64,000 nt of DNA from Microcella frigidaquae. Its GTDB lineage: Bacteria > Actinomycetota > Actinomycetes > Actinomycetales > Microbacteriaceae. The stretch is taken from positions 2,046,001 through 2,110,000 of the forward strand of contig NZ_JACHBS010000001.1 of assembly GCF_014200395.1 (NCBI RefSeq), read 5' to 3'. The first letter of the stretch is position 1; every line of letters begins with the position of its first letter. The notes under the pieces were generated by a model. It was not told the DNA's origin. It searched no databases and worked only from the letters and a program-made list of their open reading frames with translations. The position numbers and the translations under genes are program-made. Below are positions 9,966 through 20,151 of this stretch, piece after piece.

Positions 9966-11104
9966 TAGAGGTCGGCGTGCAGCTGCCAGGTCTTCTCGGC
10001 CGAGTCGAGCCAGCTGAAGGCCCGCGCGCGATCGCGCCCAGCGATCCGCAGCGTCTCGGCGTGCGAGTCGTCGTCGACGACCGCTGCGATCGCCTCGGCG
10101 AGACGCTCGGGAAGGGTGGCGGCCGGCTCGCGCTCGACCAGGTGACCCGCACCGCCGGCGACCTCGACGAGCGCCGGAACATCGGTGTGGATCGTCGGGG
10201 TGCCCAGGCTCATGGCCTCGAGCATCGGCAGGCCGAAGCCCTCCGCCTGGCTGGGCATGACGAAGACGCTCGCCCCCTGCATGACGGCAGCGACATCGGA
10301 ATCGTCGAGGAAGCCCAGGGGGCGGACGCGCTCGGGGGCGAGGCCGGCCTCCCGCGCCACCGCGGCAAGGTCGAGGTCTCCCCAGCCCTGCGGGCCGACG
10401 TGCACGAGCGGCAGTTCCGGGCGGTCGAGACGGGCGAGCGCCCGCACGAGGGGCTCGAGGCCCTTGCGCGGCTCGACCGTGCCGACGGCCGCGACGTAGC
10501 GCTCGGGCAGGTCGAGGGCGGCGCGCCGCTCGGCGGCATCCGTCGGCACCGCGAGATCGCTCGCGACCGCGCCCGCGATGATGCGCACCCGATCGCCGAG
10601 CGCGAGAACCTCCGCGAGCTCCTCGGCGACGGCGTGGGTCGGCACGACGACGGCGTCGGCGTAGCGCTCGGCGCGCTTCGCCATGGCGCGGTGCCAGGCG
10701 ACGCCGCGCGGGGTCAGGGTCTCCGGGTGGGTCCACGGCACGGCGTCGTGGATCGTCACCACGATCTGGTCGCCCGGGTTGTTGATGCGATCGTGACGAA
10801 ACAGGGGAGCGAGCAGGCTCGGAGCGTGCGTCGTCGACCCGGCGCCGAGACGGGTGAAGCCGTGCTGCCACGCCGCCGCGATCTGACGCCGGTCGAGCGC
10901 GCTCTTCTCGAGGCTCGCGAGACCCGGCAGTGCCTCCTCGATCGCCCGGTAGGCGGTCTCCGGCGATGACGGCACCCAGCCCGAGACCGTGCAGCCGCGT
11001 GGCTGCGTCGCGATCAGGGCCCGCGTGAGCTCGCGGGTGTAGCGGCCGATGCCGCCCGGAACCGGAGCGGCCAGCTGGTCGAGGATCACGCGGAGAGTCG
11101 TCAT
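9965..11104 (-). CDS. GT4 family glycosyltransferase
   Basis: This 379-residue GT-B enzyme has the N-terminal glycine loop GGIGRYTREL (18-27) and, near residue 300, the donor-binding PSQAEGFGLPMLEAMSLGTP region with the family's E-x7-E spacing. It is a soluble cytosolic or peripheral enzyme transferring a nucleotide-activated hexose, often mannose. It is last in the minus-strand operon rfbB-rfbD-PMM-GT4, 15 nt behind the HAD gene, so a role in a rhamnose/mannose glycan is likely. Donor and acceptor cannot be assigned. Confidence 0.88.
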   Translation of the reverse strand: MTTLRVILDQLAAPVPGGIGRYTRELTRALIATQPRGCTVSGWVPSSPETAYRAIEEALPGLASLEKSALDRRQIAAAWQHGFTRLGAGSTTHAPSLLAPLFRHDRINNPGDQIVVTIHDAVPWTHPETLTPRGVAWHRAMAKRAERYADAVVVPTHAVAEELAEVLALGDRVRIIAGAVASDLAVPTDAAERRAALDLPERYVAAVGTVEPRKGLEPLVRALARLDRPELPLVHVGPQGWGDLDLAAVAREAGLAPERVRPLGFLDDSDVAAVMQGASVFVMPSQAEGFGLPMLEAMSLGTPTIHTDVPALVEVAGGAGHLVEREPAATLPERLAEAIAAVVDDDSHAETLRIAGRDRARAFSWLDSAEKTWQLHADL

Positions 11105-11119
11105 GGGCTGACGGCCAGG

Positions 11120-11884
11120 CTACCCGGCGAGGGTCGGAACGAGCTCGGCGACGACGTCGACCGTCTCCTCCCAGTCGCTGACCGCGTGCGTCCGGACGCC
11201 CACGGTGATGACCGGGAAGTCGTTGCCGCCCTCGTCCAGGCGGTCTCCGATGAACAGCATGTCGGCCGGCGCGATGCCGGTCAGCTCCGCGAGCTTGCGC
11301 ATGCCGTAGGCCTTGTCGATGCCACGGCGGGTGATGTCGACCGAGGTCGATCCGCCCGAGCGCACTTCGAGCTGGGGCAGCCGCTCGGCGACCGCGGCCC
11401 GCAGGCGCTCCTTCTTCGCGCCGTCCGGGTCCCACGCCTTCTTGGCGTCGACCGGAGCCTCCTGGCCGAGCGCCGAGAAGGTGATCTGCGAGCCGCGATC
11501 CTCGAGGATCGGCCCCCAGGTCTCCGCCTCCCACAGCCCGAGGCGCTTCGCCTCCTCCTCGACGACCGCGAGGGCCTCGAGGCGCTCCTCCTCGGTGAGG
11601 TTCTCGGCGTAGCGCTGCACCCAGTCGCCATCCTCGTAGCGCCAGTACTGGGTGCCGCAGGTGGGCATCAGGTGCAGGCGGTCGAGCAGCGGCACGCTGG
11701 ATTCCGGCAGGCGGTCGAGGATCTGCGCGCGGAACTGCCCGTACTGGCCGCCCGAGATGATGCACACCGGGCGGCGCTCGAGCAGAGCGACGAGCTGCTC
11801 GAGCATGCTCGGCGGGATCGGCGACTTCGAGGGGGCGAGCGTGTCGTCGAGATCGAAGGCGACGAGCGCGGGGGGCAGAGTCAT
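11120..11884 (-). CDS. HAD-IIB phosphatase resembling eukaryotic-type phosphomannomutase
   Basis: This 254-residue protein has the HAD nucleophile motif FDLDDTLAPSK (residues about 9-19), a GGQYGQF segment, GSQITFSALGQ, and the acidic motif GDRLDEGGNDFPV near residue 217. The order and the GGND ending match phosphomannomutase of the PMM1/PMM2 type (HAD-IIB) better than sugar phosphatases. If so, it converts mannose-6-P (from ManA) to mannose-1-P for GDP-mannose. It sits between rfbD and a GT4 gene in one operon. A general sugar-phosphate phosphatase is the alternative. Confidence 0.75.
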   Translation of the reverse strand: MTLPPALVAFDLDDTLAPSKSPIPPSMLEQLVALLERRPVCIISGGQYGQFRAQILDRLPESSVPLLDRLHLMPTCGTQYWRYEDGDWVQRYAENLTEEERLEALAVVEEEAKRLGLWEAETWGPILEDRGSQITFSALGQEAPVDAKKAWDPDGAKKERLRAAVAERLPQLEVRSGGSTSVDITRRGIDKAYGMRKLAELTGIAPADMLFIGDRLDEGGNDFPVITVGVRTHAVSDWEETVDVVAELVPTLAG

Positions 11885-11913
11885 GGTGGGGCTCTCCAGG
11901 CGTCAGGGTGAGG

Positions 11914-13832
<1,919 letters not shown>

Positions 13833-13833
13833 C

Positions 13834-13839
13834 TAGGCT
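13834..13839 (+). promoter_or_regulatory. TAGGCT -10 box of rfbC (leaderless)
   Basis: TAGGCT, 7 nt before the GTG of rfbC, mirror image of the rfbB box. Confidence 0.6.
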
Positions 13840-13846
13840 GGCGGGC

Positions 13847-14464
13847 GTGCGAATCCGCGAGCTCTCGGTGCCGGGTGCCTTCGCGGTCACGCCTCGGCAG
13901 TTCGCCGACGAGCGGGGCGTCTTCCTCGAGCACTACCGCTTCGAGGCGCTCGCCGAGGCGGTCGGCCACCCCCTCGACCTGCGGCAGGGCAACACCTCGG
14001 TCTCGCGCCGCGGCGTCGTTCGCGGCATCCACTACGCCGACGTGCCGCCCAGCCAGGCGAAGTACGTCACGGTGCCCCACGGCTCGATCATCGACTTCGT
14101 CGTCGACCTGCGGGTCGGCTCGCCGACGTTCGGGCGGTGGGATGCGGTGCCGATCGATGGGCGCGAGCGCACCGCGGTCTATCTCGCCGAGGGCCTGGGG
14201 CACTGCTTCGTCGCGCTCGAGGATGACACTGTCGTGACCTACCTGGTCAACCAGGTCTTCGCGCCCGAGCGGGAGCACAGCGTGCACCCCCTCGACCCGG
14301 CGATCGGGCTCGAGCTGCCGTTCGCCCCCGACCAGCTGATTCTCGCGCCGAAGGACGCCGCGGCGCCGACGCTCGCCGAGGCGGTCGACCGGGGACTCCT
14401 GCCGACCTGGTCGGCATCGACCGAGCTGACGGCGTCGCTCGACGCCGCATGGAGGGCGCGATGA
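13847..14464 (+). CDS. rfbC: dTDP-4-dehydrorhamnose 3,5-epimerase
   Basis: This 205-residue cupin epimerises dTDP-4-keto-6-deoxyglucose at C3 and C5. The catalytic histidine is in RGVVRGIHY, followed by [14 protein letters not shown] and [20 protein letters not shown] with the tyrosine region of RmlC. GTG start with an upstream -10 box. Its stop overlaps the rfbA start (ATGA), giving a two-gene operon divergent from rfbB-rfbD. Confidence 0.95.
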   Translation: MRIRELSVPGAFAVTPRQFADERGVFLEHYRFEALAEAVGHPLDLRQGNTSVSRRGVVRGIHYADVPPSQAKYVTVPHGSIIDFVVDLRVGSPTFGRWDAVPIDGRERTAVYLAEGLGHCFVALEDDTVVTYLVNQVFAPEREHSVHPLDPAIGLELPFAPDQLILAPKDAAAPTLAEAVDRGLLPTWSASTELTASLDAAWRAR

Positions 14465-15333
14465 AGGGCATCATCCTGGCCGGTGGCACCGGCACGCGGC
14501 TGTGGCCGATCACCAAGGGCATCTCGAAGCAGCTGATGCCGGTGTTCGACAAGCCGATGATCTACTACCCGCTCTCGACGCTCATGATGGCCGGCATCCG
14601 CGAGATCCTGATCATCACGACGCCGGAGTACCGCGCGCAGTTCGAGCAGCTGCTGGGCGATGGCGGAGAGCTCGGCATCGAGCTCTCGTACGCTGTGCAG
14701 CCCTCCCCCGACGGCCTCGCCCAGGCTTTCCTGATCGGGGAGCACTTCATCGGTGACGACAGCGTCGCCCTGGTGCTCGGCGACAACATCTTCCATGGCG
14801 CGGGGCTCGGCACCGCGCTGCGCCAGTACCGCGAGATCGACGGCGGGCTCATCTTCGCCTACCAGGTCGCGAACCCGAGCGACTACGGGGTGGTCGAGTT
14901 CGACGGCACCGGCCGTGCTATCGCCATCGAGGAGAAGCCCGCGAACCCGCGGAGCTCGTACGCGGTGCCCGGCCTCTACTTCTACGACGCGGGCGTGGTC
15001 GCAGTCGCGCACGGCATCACGCCCAGCGCGCGCGGCGAGCTGGAGATCTCGAGCATCAACGAGCACTACCTGCGGGAGGGTCGCCTGCAGGTGCAGGTGC
15101 TCGATCGCGGCACTGCCTGGCTCGACACGGGCACCGTCGAGTCGATGATGCAGGCCTCGGAGTACGTCCGTGTGATCGAGGACCGCCAGGGCTTCAAGAT
15201 CGGCTGCATCGAGGAGATCGCCTGGCGCGCCGGCTGGATCGACGACGCCCAACTGGCGGCTCTCGCCGAGCCCCTGGCCAAGAGCGGCTACGGCACGTAC
15301 CTCCAGCGGCTGCTGACGCTGCCGCGCAGTTAG
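14461..15333 (+). CDS. rfbA: Glucose-1-phosphate thymidylyltransferase
   Basis: This 290-residue nucleotidyltransferase makes dTDP-glucose from glucose-1-P and dTTP, the entry to the rhamnose pathway. [12 protein letters not shown] (8-19) is the nucleotide-binding loop; VLGDNIFHG and the [19 protein letters not shown] segment are typical. The ATG at 14461 was preferred over one 12 nt upstream because it is preceded by GGAGGG and overlaps the rfbC stop. Length is the usual one for RmlA short forms. Confidence 0.96.
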   Translation: MKGIILAGGTGTRLWPITKGISKQLMPVFDKPMIYYPLSTLMMAGIREILIITTPEYRAQFEQLLGDGGELGIELSYAVQPSPDGLAQAFLIGEHFIGDDSVALVLGDNIFHGAGLGTALRQYREIDGGLIFAYQVANPSDYGVVEFDGTGRAIAIEEKPANPRSSYAVPGLYFYDAGVVAVAHGITPSARGELEISSINEHYLREGRLQVQVLDRGTAWLDTGTVESMMQASEYVRVIEDRQGFKIGCIEEIAWRAGWIDDAQLAALAEPLAKSGYGTYLQRLLTLPRS

Positions 15334-15355
15334 TCGGCGCTCGAGGGCGGCGTGC

Positions 15356-16672
15356 TCAGCCGGCCGGACGGGTCCGGACGAGGATGTTCGCCTTGTAGTC
15401 GGTGAACCACGCATAGCGGCTGACCGCCAGCAGCATGACCAACCGCTCGGTCTCGCTGTAGACGACGTACGGCCGCACCATGCGCCCGGCGGTGCGCGAC
15501 GTCGTGAAGCTGTTTGTGGTCGTGCATCCCGCCCCCCAGCGGCAGCGCAGGTAGCTGATCGTCCACGAGCCCGAGGTCGAGGTGGTGGGGGTCTGCCGAG
15601 CCGTGATGATGCCGCCGTCGATGAAGGCCGCCCCGCCGACGTAGCGGGCGGCATACCGGTAGCCGAAAGGGCGGCCCGTGAGCTGACCCCAGGTGCCGGA
15701 GGTCCAGCGCGCACCGTTCCAGACCTTGTAGCGGTAGGTCGCCGTCGCGGTGCCCTGCCAGGCCGCATAGACGACGGCCGGCGCTCCGTTCACCCGGGCG
15801 ATGTCGTGCAGCCGCACGCGGGTGCTTCCTATCGGGACGACGGTGGCGTCGAACTCCTCCGGCAGCAGGGCAGGGCCCCCGGGCTCATCGAGGGATCCGA
15901 TCACGGTGCCGTCGACGCGGGTGATCTCACCGGTGGTCAGGTCGAGGGTCGCCGTACCCACGTTCCGCGGGATGAGGGTGGCAGGGTGCGCGTAGTAGGC
16001 GAGCGAGACCAGGTGGCCCTCGTCGCCGTAGCCCGGCCGTGCGAGCAGGTACATGCCCGGATGATCCGTTCCATCGGTGAGAAGCCGCGGCTCGCTCCAG
16101 GTCGTTCCCCAGTCGGTGGTGACGACGTACGTCCAGTCGCGACCCGCCCGCACGATGAGCAGCAGGGCATCGTCGGTGCGCAGGAGTTGCGCGTACGTGA
16201 CGCGCGCCCCGAACTCGATGCGTTGCTCCTCCGAGGCTTCGAGCGTCTCGCGGTCCACCCAGCGGAACCGGGTGTGGGTGAGCAGGCCGTGGGTCGAGTA
16301 CACGGCCAGGAGCGTCGGCTGGTCGGGATCGACCGCGATCGCGGTCGCATTGTGGTCATCCGGGCTCTCCGGCCCGCCGAGCGGGACTCGGCGAACCTCC
16401 CCTGAGCGGCAGTCCACGCGGCTCACGGCGTTCGTGCCGTCGCGGGCCACCGAGCCGACCCACCAGTACGGCCCGTCGGGAGAGGCGAGCGGGTTCACCC
16501 AGCTCGAGTAGATCGCGTCGGGAACGATCGCGCAGGCGGGGTGCCGGGCGGCCTGCGCCGGCGCGGGGGAGCCCATGATCAGGGCACCAGCGACGAGAGC
16601 GAGCGCGGTGAGGAGGGCGGCGACCCGTCGGGGGAGCGCGCCGGGTGCCGACGGTGTCGCGGTCGCGGCCAT
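15356..16672 (-). CDS. Secreted protein, possible beta-propeller, unknown function
   Basis: The 438-residue protein has a clear signal peptide: a positively charged start, a hydrophobic stretch ending near residue 36, then APAQA as a cleavage site. The mature part is rich in repeated Trp, Tyr and Gly motifs with short strands (for example SGTWGQLTGRPFGYRYAARY), which fits a sialidase/BNR-like propeller, but I see no confident Asp-box series. AGGAGG sits 5 nt before the ATG. It lies alone, convergent to rfbA and divergent from the nitroreductase operon. It may bind or trim the surface glycan; that is a guess. Confidence 0.7.
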   Translation of the reverse strand: MAATATPSAPGALPRRVAALLTALALVAGALIMGSPAPAQAARHPACAIVPDAIYSSWVNPLASPDGPYWWVGSVARDGTNAVSRVDCRSGEVRRVPLGGPESPDDHNATAIAVDPDQPTLLAVYSTHGLLTHTRFRWVDRETLEASEEQRIEFGARVTYAQLLRTDDALLLIVRAGRDWTYVVTTDWGTTWSEPRLLTDGTDHPGMYLLARPGYGDEGHLVSLAYYAHPATLIPRNVGTATLDLTTGEITRVDGTVIGSLDEPGGPALLPEEFDATVVPIGSTRVRLHDIARVNGAPAVVYAAWQGTATATYRYKVWNGARWTSGTWGQLTGRPFGYRYAARYVGGAAFIDGGIITARQTPTTSTSGSWTISYLRCRWGAGCTTTNSFTTSRTAGRMVRPYVVYSETERLVMLLAVSRYAWFTDYKANILVRTRPAG

Positions 16673-16760
16673 CGGCCCTCCTGTTCTCGGGGTCCTGGTC
16701 CCTCGCGGGCGGACGATTGCTCAGGCTACCGCCCACCGCCGTCCGGGGCAGCGGGCCGCG

Positions 16761-16766
16761 TATAGT
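16761..16766 (+). promoter_or_regulatory. TATAGT -10 box for the nitroreductase operon
   Basis: TATAGT about 81 nt before the GTG at 16848, in the 175 bp divergent gap. No good -35 is visible. Confidence 0.4.
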
Positions 16767-16847
16767 GGGGGAGGCTGTGCCGCGTCGGCGCGTCCCGCGT
16801 CCGGATGCCGATTCGCGACGCGCAGTCCTTCTCGTGACGGAGAGATC

Positions 16848-17930
16848 GTGCTCAAGAGACTCAAGCGCATCGCCAAGAAGCTGCTGGCGATCACCTGGAT
16901 CCGCCGCACCTACGAGGTCGTCAACCGGGTGTTCCTGGAGACCTTCGGGTCGAGCCGGATCCTCACCCACCTGTTCTTCACGATCGGCTTCCTGACCTTC
17001 AACCGCGAGCAGGCCGCCGTGCTGCGGGGTCGCCGCAACTACTACCGCAACAAGGGCCGCGCGCGCCTGACGCACGTCGAGCTGCGCCGCAACGTGCACC
17101 GCCTCGAGAAGGGCATCATCATGCGGCCACGCCGCGATGTCTTCGCGCGCGACTACATCGGCGAGACCGTCGAGTTCTACGCCGCCGCCGTCGCCCAGTA
17201 CACCGGTGACGCCGCGCCGATGGAGACCGCGGAGATGGAGTGGGCGCACGACGTCATCACCGAGTACTTCCGCGTCAGCACCGGGAGCCACCCGGTCGTC
17301 GATGCCGCGCGGGCGCGGTTCGAGGCCCTCCCGAAGCCCACCGAGCCCTCGGGCAAGGTGCCCTACGTGAAGAGGCAGCTCTCGACCATCAGCTACGACG
17401 AGCTGCACCAGCTCGCCATGCAGCGCCGCTCGGTGCGCTGGTTCGAGCAGCGCCCCGTCGACCGCGAGCTCATCGACAAGGCGCTCACCGTCGCTCGGCA
17501 GGCCCCCACCGCCTGCAACCGGCTGCCCTACGAGTTCCGCATCTATGACGAGCCCGAGGCCGTGCAGACCGTCGTCGGCCTGCCCTTCGGCGCCGCCGGA
17601 TTCGCGCACAACGTTCCCGCCGTGGTGGTGGTCGTCGGCAAGCTCGAGTCGTACTTCAGCCCCCGCGACCGGCACGCGATCTACGTCGACTCCTCGCTCG
17701 CCGCGATGTCGTTCATCTTCGCCCTCGAGACGCTCGGCCTGTCGTCCAGCGTCATCAACTGGCCCGACTTCGAGCCTCTCGAGGCGAAGATGCAGAAGAC
17801 CCTCGGCCTCGACATCTCCGACCGCGTCGTCATGCTGATCGCCGTCGGGCACGCGCACCCGGAGGGCATGGTGCCCTACTCGCAGAAGAAGGAGCTCGAC
17901 ACCTTCCGCTCGTACAACGTGCTGCGATGA
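16848..17930 (+). CDS. Nitroreductase-family flavoprotein with N-terminal extension
   Basis: The 360-residue protein has a C-terminal nitroreductase domain with the FMN-binding RRSVRWF near residue 193, APTACN near 218, LPFGAAGFAHNVPAVVVVVG, and late helices with SSLAAMSFIFALETLG. The first 180 residues are basic and helical, include a hydrophobic stretch (about 37-52) and match no nitroreductase I know. It starts an operon in which all genes overlap by 4 bp (ATGA), followed by a flippase-like protein, a pyruvyl transferase and a large membrane protein. It therefore probably modifies a glycan or lipid carrier. The substrate is unknown. Confidence 0.8.
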   Translation: MLKRLKRIAKKLLAITWIRRTYEVVNRVFLETFGSSRILTHLFFTIGFLTFNREQAAVLRGRRNYYRNKGRARLTHVELRRNVHRLEKGIIMRPRRDVFARDYIGETVEFYAAAVAQYTGDAAPMETAEMEWAHDVITEYFRVSTGSHPVVDAARARFEALPKPTEPSGKVPYVKRQLSTISYDELHQLAMQRRSVRWFEQRPVDRELIDKALTVARQAPTACNRLPYEFRIYDEPEAVQTVVGLPFGAAGFAHNVPAVVVVVGKLESYFSPRDRHAIYVDSSLAAMSFIFALETLGLSSSVINWPDFEPLEAKMQKTLGLDISDRVVMLIAVGHAHPEGMVPYSQKKELDTFRSYNVLR

Positions 17931-18895
17931 GCTCGGGCCGTCGGCCGCGCACCCGCACGATCCTGCGGTACGGCCTCACCACGGTCGTGCTCATCGCGGT
18001 GGGCTGGCTCTTCGCCCTCGCCCTCGCCCAGAACTGGGAGCAGGTGCAGGCGGCCGACCTGCGGCCCAACGGACTCATGGTCGTCGCGGTCGTGGTCTTC
18101 GCCGCGGCGGTCCCCGTCTCCGGGCTGCTGTGGGGCGCGATCGTCGCCGTCCTCGCCCCGGATGCCCGCATCACCCCGCGCGAGGCCATCGAGGTGCACA
18201 GCGCATCCTGGCTGCTCAAGTACATCCCCGGGCAGGTCGGGTCGCTCGTCAACAAGGTCGTGTGGGGAGGGCGCCGCGGCATCAGCCGCATGGTGATCCT
18301 GATCAGCTTCATCTACGAGAACGTCTTCCTGCAGATCGTGTCGATCGTGCCGAGCGTCGTCATCATCGCGATCTCGGTCGGGGTCGGGGTGCTGGCGGGC
18401 AACATCGCCACCGCCATCGTTGTCGGCATCGCGCTCGTACCGCTCATCGCCGTGCTCGACCGCCGCGTCTTCCGACGCGTGCTCGATCTCGCGACCCGGC
18501 GACTGACCAAGCAGGCGCTCCCCGTCGAGTACTTCCTGCCGACCCGCCGAACCCTCGCTCTGCTCGCCGGCTTCGTCGCGCCGCGCGTGATCAACGGCGT
18601 CGGCATCGTGCTCGTCGCCGCCTCGATCACGAGCGTCCCCGCCGACGACTGGCTGCTGATCGGCGCGGCCTACGCGCTCGCCGGGGCCCTCGGTATCCTG
18701 GTCTTCTTCGTGCCGAGCGGGCTCGGTGTGCGCGAGGCCGTGCTCTTCGCCTGTCTCGTGGCCGCGGGCTACTCCGCCGCCGATGCCGTGCTCATCTCGC
18801 TCCTCGCGCGGCTGCTCAGCACGATCGCCGATGCTCTCCTCGCCCTGATGTACGCCCTGCTCCGCATCCTGCCCCGTAAGGACACCACCGCATGA
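17927..18895 (+). CDS. Flippase-like membrane protein (LPG synthase TM / UPF0104 type)
   Basis: This 322-residue protein has about eight hydrophobic helices. HSASWLLKYIPGQVGSLVNK (about residues 87-106) and the late FFVPSGLGVREAVLF segment are typical of the lysylphosphatidylglycerol synthase transmembrane family, whose stand-alone members are associated with lipid or polyprenol-linked sugar translocation. No aminoacyl-transferase domain is attached. It overlaps its neighbours by ATGA on both sides, so it very likely works with the nitroreductase and pyruvyl transferase products. Confidence 0.82.
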   Translation: MSSGRRPRTRTILRYGLTTVVLIAVGWLFALALAQNWEQVQAADLRPNGLMVVAVVVFAAAVPVSGLLWGAIVAVLAPDARITPREAIEVHSASWLLKYIPGQVGSLVNKVVWGGRRGISRMVILISFIYENVFLQIVSIVPSVVIIAISVGVGVLAGNIATAIVVGIALVPLIAVLDRRVFRRVLDLATRRLTKQALPVEYFLPTRRTLALLAGFVAPRVINGVGIVLVAASITSVPADDWLLIGAAYALAGALGILVFFVPSGLGVREAVLFACLVAAGYSAADAVLISLLARLLSTIADALLALMYALLRILPRKDTTA

Positions 18896-20151
18896 CCACC
18901 ACCGTCCCCGCTCCCCGCATCGCGATCATCGGCTCGGCACTGTCGGGCAACAAGGGCGCGTCGGCGATGCTCGAGAGCTCGATCGCGACGCTCAGCGAGC
19001 GCATCCCGGGCGTGCGCTTCACTCTGTTCAGCATGTACCCGGCCGAGGACCGCGCCCAGAACGAGTACGCCGCTCTCGACATCATCGACGCCCGTCCCCG
19101 CCAGCTCGGCGTCACGATCAACACCCTCGCGCTGCTCTACCGCATCCTGCCGCCGCTGCGTCCGCTGCTCCGGGCGCGGTCGCGCGCGATCGGAGCGCTC
19201 GCCTCGTCGCAGGTGCTGCTCGACCAGGGCGGCATCACCTTCACCGACGGCCGCGAGAAGTTCCTCCTCTACAACGTCGCCTCGATCCTGCCGGCGATGA
19301 TGCTGCGGGTGCCGGTCTTCAAGTGCGCGCAGGCGGTGGGGCCCTTCCAGAACCCCATCAACCGCTGGTCGGCCAAGCGCTTCCTGCCCCGAGTGCACAC
19401 CCTGGTCACGCGCGGCCGCATCACCCACGAGTTCGCCGAGGCCCTGGGCCTCACGAACCTGTACGCCGGAGCCGACTACGCCTTCTCGCTCGAGCTCGAC
19501 GGCACCGAGCAGGCGGCCGCCGCTGCGGCCTTCGACCTCGGCTTCTTCGAGGGACCGGAGCAGGTGGTGGGCGTCTCGCCGAGCGTCGTCCTGCAGAAGA
19601 AGGTCGAGGCGCGCGGCGCCGACTACATCGGCGACGTCGCCGCATTCATCGACGAACTCGTGGCATCCGGCCGCCGGGTGGTGCTCTTCCCGCACAGCGT
19701 GCGCACCGGCACCGAGAAGACCCACAACAACGACCTCCCCCTGTGCTCCCGCATCCACGAGCGGCTGGCCCACCCCGAGGGCGTGCTGTTCATCGACCGG
19801 GAGCTGTCGTCGCAGACCCTGCGGTACCTCATCGGGCGGTGCGACTACTTCGTCGCCAGCCGGTTCCACGCCATGGTCTCGTCGCTCGCGATGGCGGTGC
19901 CCACGCTCGTGATCGGCTGGAGCCACAAGTACCAGGAGGTGCTGGAGATGTTCCAGCTGGACGAGTGGGCCTTCGGCCACGACAAGCTCGAGCCGGACTT
20001 CCTCCGCGAGCGGTTCGAGGCGCTCGTCGCCGCGGGTGACGAGGTGCGCGATCGCCTGCGCACCCACCTCCCTGCCGTCAAGGCGCGGTCGCTGGCGCAG
20101 GCCGACCTGATCGCCGCCCTGGTCACCGGTGCGGAAGCCTCGCGCGCATGA
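18892..20151 (+). CDS. Polysaccharide pyruvyl transferase family protein
   Basis: This 419-residue GT-B-like enzyme of the CsaB/WcaK family transfers pyruvate from phosphoenolpyruvate to a sugar, forming a ketal. It shows GSALSGNKGASAM (residues about 12-24), QAVGPF, and the family's late SRFHAMVSSLAMAVPTLVIG (from about residue 322) with the conserved His. Translationally coupled to the preceding flippase-like and following multi-TM genes. A second, distant family member is at 35739-37256. Confidence 0.88.
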   Translation: MTTTVPAPRIAIIGSALSGNKGASAMLESSIATLSERIPGVRFTLFSMYPAEDRAQNEYAALDIIDARPRQLGVTINTLALLYRILPPLRPLLRARSRAIGALASSQVLLDQGGITFTDGREKFLLYNVASILPAMMLRVPVFKCAQAVGPFQNPINRWSAKRFLPRVHTLVTRGRITHEFAEALGLTNLYAGADYAFSLELDGTEQAAAAAAFDLGFFEGPEQVVGVSPSVVLQKKVEARGADYIGDVAAFIDELVASGRRVVLFPHSVRTGTEKTHNNDLPLCSRIHERLAHPEGVLFIDRELSSQTLRYLIGRCDYFVASRFHAMVSSLAMAVPTLVIGWSHKYQEVLEMFQLDEWAFGHDKLEPDFLRERFEALVAAGDEVRDRLRTHLPAVKARSLAQADLIAALVTGAEASRA

